Assembly: GCF_964355755.1 (NCBI RefSeq)
Contig: NC_092677.1
Coordinates: 1,431,001 to 1,495,000 of the forward strand
Direction: 5' to 3'
Length of the DNA stretch: 64,000 bases
From: Antedon mediterranea
Taxonomy: Eukaryota; Echinodermata; Crinoidea; Comatulida; Antedonidae
Part shown: one piece after another, positions 37,101 through 47,101 of the stretch
Layout: the number at the start of each line of letters is the position of its first letter
Position numbering within the stretch: position 1 is the stretch's first letter
The notes under the pieces: generated by a model
Told to the model about the DNA's origin: nothing
Seen by the model: only the letters and a program-made list of their open reading frames with translations
Databases searched by the model: none
Position numbers and translations under genes: made by a program

Positions 37101-40100
37101 TTTTGGCAAAAACAAACAAGCAAGAAACACAATCAGTTAATTATTAGTCTCAGTCACTTGCGGTAGAAACAACGCGTCTTCATTCAAAGGGTTAATAACT
37201 TTGTAAAAAACAATCTATTATTTATTAATTCATTTATTTTATACAGTTGTCAACCAACAGCGATGAAACCGCCACTAACAGGTTAAATCTAAACATAACA
37301 AACTATAAAAATGTATTCAAATTAGGCCTAATTTATTATAAAAAAAACCATTTTAAAATAGGCCTGTTTTTTCTAAAGGGGGGGGGGGGGAGTGTGATTA
37401 ACTTTGTTAAAACTAAAAAATAGCCTATTCAAAAATGATATGACGTGCATTAACAATTGTTTTGTTTTCTTCAATTGTTATCCACACGAGAGAAATGTTT
37501 ATACTGAACCTCTTGAACCCTTATTGGAACGCTTTATTATTTGTTATCACATGGAGTAAATGGTTATCAGTATTGTGACTAAACATTTTTTTACAATTCT
37601 ATAGTTCTTCATGACACTACAAGGCCTGTCGGAAGAAGACAAGTTTGAATTGCTGTCATCTGTAACAGACGGAACAATGTCCATTAAAGAGGTTGAAAAT
37701 AAAGCACGGTCGATTAAGCAGATAAAGGTGATCAGAGGAAAATTTTTGACAACTATTAAAGTACTGACATGGAAGGAAGCGACCGAAAGATTTCCGGAGC
37801 ACACGACCGATTCTGCTCTTCGGCCTTTTTTAACAACAAGTAAGGTTACTATGTTACTAATAGAATTCAGTCGCTGTATTTGTGCTATATTTCTAAAACC
37901 AAGTCCCACTCTGTCAGATTTTAAAAATTCGTACAAAATTGAAACAATTTAATAGTATGCAGTTCGATGCAAAGGTACTTTATTCACACAAAACTACTAT
38001 CCCTTATAGAAATTAAAATATTGAATAAATAATAATAAAAACATTTTAATACATTTCTTTTAAAAGGGAAGTTATCTAAAAGCGAAATTCCACCAGGTTT
38101 ATTCATGCATTGTCAAGATGCTCTGTTTTGGGAGGAACAAAGGCAAAGTCAGCCTCAAGCGTCAACAGTTGATATTTTAACAGAAGATGGAACAAGATCA
38201 AAGTGTCAAGTTATGTCTGGGCCGTTTATTGGCAGAAAATTGACAGATATTGCCAATTCCAGTAATATGGGGTTACATCGTGGCCTGCTCGTACTGACAG
38301 AGGTTTGATATATTTTAAATATTTTATATTGTTTTGTATATTTGTAATTCATTCTATAGTGAGGGGTTTTCAAATTTGAAACTAAATTGTTTTTTTACGG
38401 CCTATCAATGTGGCTTTACTAAGAAAGATTTTAATAGATTTATATAAACAACAGAACAAATATTCAAACTGTTTTTAGAGATTAATATATATCCATTCTA
38501 ACTGACCCCCCGAAGCCTGACACATGCAATTTTTGCATAACACAGTAACATTGAGACTGCACTGGTTTTGTTACTGGTTTTGTTACTGTTGTTATTCTTA
38601 TTATATTATTTTTTCTATGCTTTTTTTTTTGTAGAAATGTGAAAAAGAAATGCTGATTTCTGATGTCATCGTAGTTGTTTGCAATGACGAGGACCTGCTA
38701 TATAATATGACTATTTTAAAAGACAATGATAGAGTCATGCAAGTACAGTATTGGTACTGCGAAGAACAAGGTATACCCAGTTTGTTATTGTATTTACAAA
38801 TATAGTTCAGTCATTTTTATTCAATTATAAATATAGGTCAATCATTGATTGGCAGTATACTAAAAAATGTTCACCAATTTGCAATACTAACTGCTTTTTG
38901 GTATGAGGTGGATGGTGAGGTAATGGGGTTATTTCTTCTTGTTTCTAATAATATTTTAAAAGACAATGATAGAGTCATGCAAGTACAGTATTGGTACTGC
39001 GAAGAACAAGGTATACCCAGTTTGTTATTGTATTTACAAATATAGTTCAGTCATTTTTATTCAATTATAAATATAGGTCAATCATTGATTGGCAGTCTAC
39101 TAAAAAATGTTCACCAATTTGCAATACTAACTGCTTTTTGGTATGAGGTGGATGGTGAGGTAATGGGGTTATTTCTTCTTGTTTGTAATAAAAGAAAAAA
39201 AAAGAAATGTACCATTGATATTATTATTATTATATTCAAATATACAGGAAAGTTAATGTAAGTATGTAGGCCTACAGTTTAATGATGATTCATATTTTTT
39301 TTAGACACCATTCGCACGTTATTAGTAAGCCCTCAACACGAACGCATGATGAATGGAATTGGTGGCGTCATTAAGGCTAAGTCACTAGAACTGCTAATTA
39401 AGCAACTAGTGACAAGGCATAGCAGAGAAGGTCACTTAGTTGTAAATTGCCTAGGATGGAATGGTAAATAATACATTTATACCATAACTCATAATAATCA
39501 TTCATTGATGTTAACCAAAAACATACCGCGTGACAATTGGGCATGTCGCTAAAATCCAATCAAATGGGAAAAATTCTTGTTCTTTGAGTCATTACTATTG
39601 TCGTTTGTACAAACGACATTAATGAACTAACAAAATAATTTAATATTCAATTGAAATCTATTTTATTGTTATTATAATTACAGTGTTCAAGGAAATAATT
39701 TTGCAACGGCGCAATTGTATAACCTTGCTCGAGAATGATGGGGAATCTGAATTAAGATCCAGATTAGTTCGTTTCAAAGAAGAAATTGAAAACAGCATTC
39801 AGCTTGAAAATGGAGCCCAATCGGATGGTAAGTTTAAGTTAAATTAACTTTATTGTTTATCTATTGTCATGGATGCTAATACGAAGAACAATATACAAGC
39901 GATATTTTATACATTCAAGTCGCAATACAATGCTGATGATTTGATGTTTGTAGTGCAATATACTGCTACTTTTTGTTCAGGAATTTTAAAACGGCATATT
40001 AAGCTGTATTCTCATAACTTGGACGGCATACTATGCTATCTGTATTGTAAACTTGTATAAACACAGCCCATGCATTTAATTTTTAATCAATATTCAAAAT

Positions 40101-40346
40101 ACCCATAATCAAGTTCTGACCCAATTTGAAACATATAGTAATACAAATTTAAAAAAAAAGATTCTCTATTTTAAAATTTTGTTTACACAGAGCTTCTAAA
40201 AAAATTATACAACTATTTAGAGGTCTATTAAATAATAGGGCCTTGGTTTATTTATCATTTCAGATGAGGACGACAGTACAGATGAGGAGGTTGAAGATAA
40301 TGCGGAGATGGCAAATGAGGAGGACGACTACACATTTCCGGGGTGA
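34132..40346 (+). CDS. Unrecognised 10-exon protein, ~664 aa, with ParB-like middle domain
   Basis: Joining 34132-34275, 34784-35018, 36205-36689, 36891-37028, 37605-37839, 38067-38302, 38635-38770, 39305-39463, 39684-39827 and 40264-40346 gives 665 codons including the stop, with GT/AG and phase agreement throughout. I do not recognise the family by name. Visible parts: a small N-terminal domain (1-48), a CPFCKC cluster (76-81) followed by a basic Lys/Arg helix, a long exon 3 (residues 127-288), and a very acidic C-terminus (DEDDSTDEEVEDN). In exon 3, KDGLVNTILPVLL (162-174), GGNHLRTAL (196-204) and DLTKTESLRVASRHN (222-236) follow the order and spacing of the ParB N-terminal fold (GLxxPI, G-R/H-RxxA, DLxxxEAxxxAxxEN). 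That is inference. A DNA- or chromatin-associated role would fit the basic and acidic tracts but is unproven. Confidence 0.75.
37379..37391. repeat. Poly-G run
   Basis: About a dozen consecutive G in an intron of the plus-strand gene; a likely sequencing-error or polymorphism hotspot. Confidence 0.9.
38712..39190 (+). repeat. Recent 240-bp tandem duplication carrying part of an exon
   Basis: 38712-38951 and 38952-39190 are almost identical (about two mismatches seen). The unit holds the last ~19 codons of exon 7 (ILKDNDRVMQVQYWYCEEQ), its GT donor and following intron. The second copy lacks the original acceptor and upstream codons, so it forms a ghost exon inside the intron. Confidence 0.95.
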
Positions 40347-40484
40347 AAATAGCATTCATGATACTGGACACATGCCTTGCAGTCACATTTTATATAACTT
40401 TTCAAATTAATTTATTAAATTTATTCTGTGCCTTGTGATGTTTATATATATACTGTATATACAATTGAGAGACTAGTACTGTTC

Positions 40485-40575
40485 CGCCGTACTACGACAG
40501 TGGTCTAATGGTCATCTGCATATCAAGCAGAATGTTCCGGGTTCGGATCTTGGATTGGGCATTCTCACTGATTTC
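40485..40575 (+). repeat. tRNA-like SINE head or tRNA pseudogene
   Basis: TGGTCTAATGG fits a pol III A box and GGTTCGGATC fits a B box about 35 bp downstream. Between them TCTGC-ATATCAA-GCAGA folds into a 5-bp anticodon stem with a 7-base loop (U33 present, anticodon AUC). The acceptor stem does not pair, so it is not a functional tRNA. A tRNA-derived SINE head is the simplest reading. Confidence 0.5.
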
Positions 40576-40925
40576 CTCATCTTTATCGTTTAAAATTAAA
40601 TAATTAAATTTCACTGGGCGGTTTAGAATTATTCTGTGCCTGTGAAATGTATATATCTTTTAAATATTTTCTACTAAAATCACGTATAAATAGTTAGTAA
40701 TGCATACAATACTTATTTTACTAGAAGCCGAGTTTAATTCATTCTAAATTAATAACCAGTGTTAGTGAATAAATAGTTAAAATTTATCAGTTCTTTAATT
40801 CTTTGATGTACGGCTGAGAAAAAACACCTTATGAGTGTATTCATGTTTTGTCATTAATAAAAAGCTTGTATAGCACACTAAAACTTTGTCTACTAATTAT
40901 TTTTACAGAGAAATTCTTGTATTTC

Positions 40926-41312
40926 TGAAGTCATAAATTTTATGACCTAATGGCAGCTTCACAATCATGTCATAAATATTATGACTTATGTGAAAATAGT
41001 CAATACCTTGAAGCCCGGAAATCACAGCCTCATGTACTATAACCAGCGTATTCCGAGACATAACATGTAGTTTTAAATTGTCATAAATTTTATGACCTAA
41101 TGACTGCTAAATTAATGTCATAAATATTATGACTTATGTGAAAATAGTCAATACTGTACCAGGAAGCCCCAAAATTAGTGCTTCCTGTACTATACACTAT
41201 AACTAGCGTATTCCGAGACTTAACATGTACCTTTAAATTGTCATAAATGTTATGACCTAATGACTGCTAAATTAATGTCATAAATATTATGACTTATGTG
41301 AAAATAGTCAAT
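40926..41312. repeat. ~155-bp tandem repeat with TCATAAA/TTTATGA palindromes, three copies
   Basis: GTCATAAATTTTATGACCTA starts at about 40930, 41080 and 41240. Each is followed by ATGTCATAAATATTATGACT and GTGAAAATAGTCAATA. The palindrome core resembles that of the minisatellite at 9637-10190. Confidence 0.85.
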
Positions 41313-42170
41313 AGGCAGCTACCATGTCGCTCGAATAATACACGCTGTTATCTGCTGTATATAGCCCATCACTTTATAACTTTTTTGTTGAATCTAATAT
41401 ATTATTACCGAGTATAAGGTGGTTAGGAGCTAATAATACTAAGCTTTAGAGCTGAGTGGAAATGGGCCGCTACTACTGGTAATTACACCAAAGTGTTTTG
41501 TGTATGATAATCGAAGTGCAGCTAGCTCTGCCAACAAATGCATGGATTAATACATTCATTTATAAAAATAGTTTTTAACACTCAGCTAGCTTTTAACTCA
41601 TTATCATAAATGAAAACAAAAAAGAATTGCCCTTTTCAACTACAAATAAAAACATATCATCCAAACTAATAAACAGAAAAAAGAAACAATTATTCAATCA
41701 ATATTATAGTTTATCGTTAAAGTAAGTTGATATATTTATGTTTTATTATACATTGTATTAAACTAGTTAATGTCGATGTATACATTTATATAAAACAAGG
41801 TTTTGTTTATTAATTTCTCAGCGTTACTAAAATCAAAATATAAAACAAAACAAATTATACGGCAAGTTTATGCAAATAAAAATAATTATAAGAGGAAATG
41901 TTCGTTATCGCTAAATTGTAGTATTTTGATAATATTGAAATCGATAAAAATCAAAATATGCATATTTTACGATTTTGTATACATTTTAGCTATGAATGGC
42001 CAAAATTAAAGTAAAGGTCGATTTTGTTGAATCTACACAGACGTATAATGTTTGTACTGAAAATAAAACGTGTTATTATTGCATTGATATATAATGACCA
42101 TTATACCAGCATAAGAAGGAAAATAAACTAGACAAGTATTCTTTACCAATCAATTTTGGTTATTTAATTA
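41313..42170. other. AT-rich spacer before the Ig array
   Basis: No gene is supported. From about 42090 (AGCATAAGAAGGAAAATAAA) it matches about 55270, upstream of G4, and marks the left edge of the Ig-array homology. Confidence 0.45.
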
Positions 42171-42557
42171 GGAATATGTCTTTTTGAGGAGTGGTTGTTT
42201 GTTGCCAATTGTTCTTGTATTTGGTAAGTACCAGGCTTTAATATTTTGTGGGTGCTACTAAGAAAACATTTGGTTTTGTATTTTTGGTAAACACATTTAA
42301 AATCCTCATATACATAAGTAGGCCTACATTTCCATCATTATTTGAAATACAAATAATACAATCATGCGTTTTATGTTATTTCCGTATTATAGAGGTGGTT
42401 CAAACTTAAGTCGACAATTAAAGAAAAAACTAATAATTTAAAATTAAATTCCCGTTGTCTGTGTTTGCGCGGGTGTGTCGATTTGATATCCTGCCGGACC
42501 ACATAGTTTGGTTTGTGAAACCAGAACAGAAAACGATAATAGAGAGAATGCACATTC

Positions 42558-43869
42558 CAGGGGCGCAGCCAGCAAAGAATTAATGGGGGGGTCAACCAAT
42601 ATGCGAGTATTTTGCGAGCGAAGCGAGCAACCATGGGCTGGGGGCCAGGGGGCCGCCAAGGGCCCCCGGTTGGGGTCCAGGGGGCGAAGCCCCCTGGAAG
42701 CTTTGGCGGTCTAGCGCAATCTAGATCATTTGAATCGGTTTACGCACACACAAATATGACAATGTTAACACTAATAAACTGAAACAAAGAAAACAAAAAC
42801 AACTCTCATTTTCATTACAGAACATTCCAGGCTGCCACAGACAAACACTTTTTTTCTTGCTTGTTTGTTGATTTGTGTAGAGAGGCTGTAAACTCAGAGG
42901 AGGAATTATTTGAATTCCTCCTTTTTCACAAATACAAAAGTTGCATGAAATGAACGCAGAGTTGCAAAAGTTTGAAAAAAGAAATTAGAATGATAGCATG
43001 GAGTGATATTATTAAATGAGAACCTTAAGGTTAGAGTTCATACACTGTGCAAGTCCAAGAAGCTATCTTGGCTCCGTGTGTATGTGAGACGCTTATCATA
43101 CCCAGTACATACAATATTTTGTTTAAAAATATACCTATTTTGTTCGAATGTATAGTATAGGTGATAGCTTATACATAATTGTAATAACTAACTTCTAAAT
43201 TATTATCATACATTTTACGTTAGTTACTATAACGGCGCTCTAGACATCGCGTGATGCATCTTTAAACATAAGTTTGGAACATTCTTCTCGGCTTGGAGAC
43301 AGAATTCGCGAATGACATTCTCTGTATTAATGTTCATGTTAAAGTGTATGTTCATGAGGCACAATCCCGAAAGCTGCTCATAAGACATGTGATTTCGCAA
43401 ACAGGTTTTCGTTCTCCACAAAGTCGAAAAACTCCGCTCAGCAGACGTTACGGGAATTGGCCTACGCGATTAGAAGAAGTGAACGCACATTCGGAAACAC
43501 ATCTGGATCCGCTAATTTTACACAGTCGCTTCTTCCATCACTGAAGCTCGGAATGAAGATGTTCGTGTCTTGGCAGATCATCGCACCAAATTCAAGTTCC
43601 TTGAAGACTTCTTCAACATTACACTTCACGATAGACTCGGGTGCTACGCCAAATATTTTAAAGCATGACCTGTTATCGGAAGAAAAACGGGTTTTTAACT
43701 CGGTTTGTAAATGATCAAGAAGTTGATTTGGTAATAGTGCTCGGTAGTAATCTTCCACAGTATCTCCAGGATGATTTGATCTGTATTGTTGTCTCATGTT
43801 TTTATTTATTTTTTCAAAAAAAAAGGGGGGGTCAGGACCCCCGTGACCCCCCCACTGGCTGCGCCCCTG
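42558..43869 (-). mobile_element. hAT element inserted in G1 intron 1
   Basis: The termini CAGGGGCGCAGCCAG (42558) and its inverse CTGGCTGCGCCCCTG (ending 43869) are typical hAT-type TIRs. CATTC flanks both sides (42553-42557 and 43870-43874), a possible short target duplication. The interior retains only the 3' part of a transposase on the minus strand, so the element is non-autonomous. The G3 intron shows the empty site (ATGCATTTACTAGAATTT, about 51800). Confidence 0.8.
43227..43860 (-). pseudogene. hAT transposase C-terminal remnant
   Basis: The minus strand first gives a segment like the middle-to-late part of DUF4371/ZMYM-type hAT transposases (DYYRALLPNQLLDHLQTELK). After a frameshift near 43465 it gives IPVTSAERSFSTLWRTKTCL and LRNHMSYEQLSGLCLMNIH, the hAT C-terminal dimerisation region. 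The N-terminal zinc finger and most of the catalytic core are absent. Confidence 0.75.
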
Positions 43870-45890
43870 CATTCACTAGAATTTTATTTTGTTTTTGTCG
43901 TCTTTCTGATTTTAACACTTTGCAGCACAATGTTATATTTCAAAACCAAGTAACGTAGCGTATTTTAGTTTCAGATACAAGTGCCCAAATACAAGTGTCA
44001 GTGGATGCTGGTACAGCGAGAGAGTTTGACAATGTAACAATGGTGTGTACTCCATCATTTCTGTCAGGAGATTCATTGGTTCAACTGGCTTGGACAAAAG
44101 CTGATGAGAATGGTCAACAAGTAGGAAGTGGTCTTGTAAGTTCTCCACGACAATCATCCAATGCTCGATACAGTTTGTCCAATAATAATCTTATAATAAC
44201 TGATGTTGAACGAGGTGATGCAGGCAACGTTGTGCTGTTAGCACCAATCTTGCAAATCCTGGTGAAAACTTTGCAGAACTCGCAGTCAATTGTGAGTACA
44301 GTATAGTAGAATGTTATGAATATGCAATTATTTCTTCAAATACAATAAATAAGTGGGAGGATGATACTGTATTTTAGACATTATAATTTGTTTATGTTTA
44401 ATGTAAGAACATTTGGAAATACAAGCTACAGTAATTGCTTTGTGTTAATTTATTTTAAACAAGTAGGCCTAGTGTATTTTGTTATTGATTTCATTTGTCA
44501 GATAATTGTGAGTATAAAGTAAATTATGATGAATATTTGTAATTTGCACATTTCTTCAAATTATAATCAATTTTTGTCAGAATTTCAAAGCGAGATGATG
44601 ATGCTTAGAAATATACTTATACAGTACTGTATTAAAAGCTTAGACTTATCAATGTTGTTGAAAAAAATAATTATTTGAAAATGTTTTGTCTTGAATGTTT
44701 AGACATACAATACTGTACTTGTCGATAAATAGTATTGTGTAGCAATTGAAACATTTAATCACAAATTATTATCAAATTTATCCTAAAAATAAAGTTGTGT
44801 TTGTGGTAATACATGAGTATTTTAAACATTGTTATGTAAGTTTTCCATGAACAGATCTTGACAACCCAGATTTGAAGCTAATGTCTAACGATGATGAAGC
44901 AGCAACATTTAAATGTACTGAACCTGATGGATTCCCAACACCGATTACCATCACATGGATCAAAGATGACGTCATACTTGATTTGTCTGATACACAAAAG
45001 TATCCAACTTCTAATGCAACATTAACGATTGATGACGTTGATGAGACAGATGAGGGAGTTTATCAGTGTAGAGCAGAGAATGCTGCTTACAGTGGAACAG
45101 AAAAAAAACTTAGTAACATTGTTACCCTCATCACATTAGGTTGGTACGATTGGAATCAAATAGTTTCATAACTGTTAATTGATACAATGAATACATACTA
45201 TATATAAACATACATTTCGTTCTTTCGGGTCGTGTTTTCTCTACCACAAATAATTTGTCTTTGTTCCTACATGATATGGATAGCACTGGTGAGCTAACAC
45301 AACAAAAACGGAACACTTTAGGCCTAATTGTTTTTTGTTGTTATTATTATTATGCAGGTGTTTTATAATATGAACGCATAATAAGTTTCGATAATAATGC
45401 TTATTTATTTTTTTAGAATTGACGACTACTTCTATATCCAGTAAGTCAACTATAAGTACGTTGCATTGTATTATATTGTAAATTTCCGGGTTTGAACGAA
45501 ATAAAAGTGGAAAGAAGCCACAAAAGAAAAACAAAATTAAAACAAATCTGGGTTTGATTCCCAAATAGACAAGGATGAAAATGTGAACAATTGATGTGAG
45601 CATCTTAAAAGCAACAGCGACGACAATTAGTCAGAATCATTTGTGAGAAGACAAAAAAGGAGAGAAAATATATAAAAAAGGTTCCCTGGATATTTGCTTA
45701 CTTCATACAATTATGAAAACACTGACTAATTCTTTTTCTATCCAATAAACTTTATTTTAAGCAGCAGGCGTACATGTCTTATACTAGAGAGACAGATAAC
45801 AAGGATAGCCACACATACCAAGATTTACAGAAGAAAGACGATAATCAAGCTGTATATATAAATGTTAGAGCAAAGAGGGACAAAAAATAA

Positions 45891-47101
45891 TGCCTCTTAT
45901 TGTTAATGAAATGTCACAGTTTGAAAATTGTTGATTTTAATAATATAACTCAATAATTTATGGGTAAAACTGACAAAATTTAAAATAACAAGAAAAATTT
46001 GAATTCTGCAATTTGTTTAAAAAAAACCCATACACTTTATATCTAGTGCCATTGCCTATGGTGTATAGCAACATGTGATGTAAAGATGAAAACATATGAC
46101 ATATCTAAAAATGTAAATAACAAGATACATTTATACGAATTATATTTCTTGGTCTTTTATTTCGTACTGGAATTGAAATTTGCTTGTAGTTGATTCGTTG
46201 TATATTTGAAGACAACATACAAAGAAAAAATAAGAAACAAAGGAAAATAAGGATTTCCTACACCAACACGCGTTTAAGTTCATATTATTAAAAATTTCTT
46301 TAATTTAATTTCGCCCTCGATTGCATGTTTGGTTGCTTGCTGCCATTTTTTCATAAGTGCATAAGTTCAAAATTATTTTGAAACACATTTCATCGTCTTC
46401 CGTTCAAATGTAGCTTAATGACGGCTGACGCCCTCTACCTCACCCTGTAGCTTTCATTTTCTTACAAAATTGCTACACACTCTTTTAGTCTTCACGCTCA
46501 TTAGGCATTACGAGCAAGTAACGTTACAGGTTGGTTTAATTTATTGTTAATATACTTAATACATAACTTGCCAAACTACTTTCTATTATTCAGCAAATTA
46601 ATTGTCACTATTAAAAATCAAGTATATTGATTCAATCGATATTATACATGAACGATACTGTATGAAGGAAGTAGACATAATAATATATCAAACTATGAAT
46701 GGCAATACACACTCATCACAATAACAGGAACAAACAGTATTTCAATATACATTATAATATACAATAGTGGAATAGTCTTGCTTTGTAGGCCCACTGGCCG
46801 TATTTAAGATTCCTGCTTTAGATTTGTGAAGATGAAGACGGAAATGTAAACATTATAATGTGATATCTTGTTTTTTTTTAACTTTGTGTTTGTAAAATGA
46901 CAGTTCTTTAGAAATATAGGAAATATGTTTGTTTACAAAAAATTAATCTAAACATTGGGCCACCATACAGTATGGAGGAAGTAAACAAAAATGTAAATGA
47001 ATCCTCATTCAGACAATGCAAGAACCATCAGTGTCCTTGAGAGACAAGAGTGATATATAATTTTGGAATTTCAGATTGTTAGGCGTGACCTAACAGAAGT
47101 A
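45891..47101. other. G1-G2 intergenic spacer
   Basis: Homologous along its length to 58403-59544 (G4-G5 spacer), with indels. It contains the presumed promoter of G2 and the 3' end of G1. No further ORF is supported. Confidence 0.6.

Larger units (their letters stand above)
42177..45890 (+). pseudogene. Ig receptor G1 (alpha type), decayed
   Basis: Remnants of the seven-exon Ig receptor layout. The signal-exon relic (about 42177-42223) aligns with that of G3/G6 but has no ATG. The V exon 43975-44291 is 4 nt shorter than its G3/G4 counterparts; the lost bases remove the YRC region, destroying the second Ig cysteine and the frame. The C2/I exon 44855-45139 is intact (KCTEPDG, WIKDDV, DEGVYQC). 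The stem exon is 45417-45440 (or 45455). Compared with G4, ~430 bp holding the transmembrane and 11-codon exons are deleted near 45726. The tail exon 45762-45890 survives (YQDL and YINV). A hAT element sits in intron 1. It could at most make a secreted fragment. Confidence 0.8.

Noticed and set aside
37247-37281. Possible 35-nt exon between exons 4 and 5 of the ParB-like gene
   Set aside because: It has AG/GT borders, but including it breaks the frame of the next exon (immediate TGA). Direct joining of 37028 to 37605 keeps phase 0.
39869-40060. 63-codon ORF starting MDANTKNNIQAIFYTF in an intron of the ParB-like gene
   Set aside because: No acceptor/donor pair in phase with neighbouring exons, and the gene is continuous without it.
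43293-43958. Plus-strand ORFs across the hAT element
   Set aside because: Shadows of the minus-strand hAT transposase remnant, which has recognisable motifs.
45241-45603. Minus-strand 120-codon ORF within G1
   Set aside because: Antisense of intron and stem sequence; the matching region in G4 is not conserved as an ORF.
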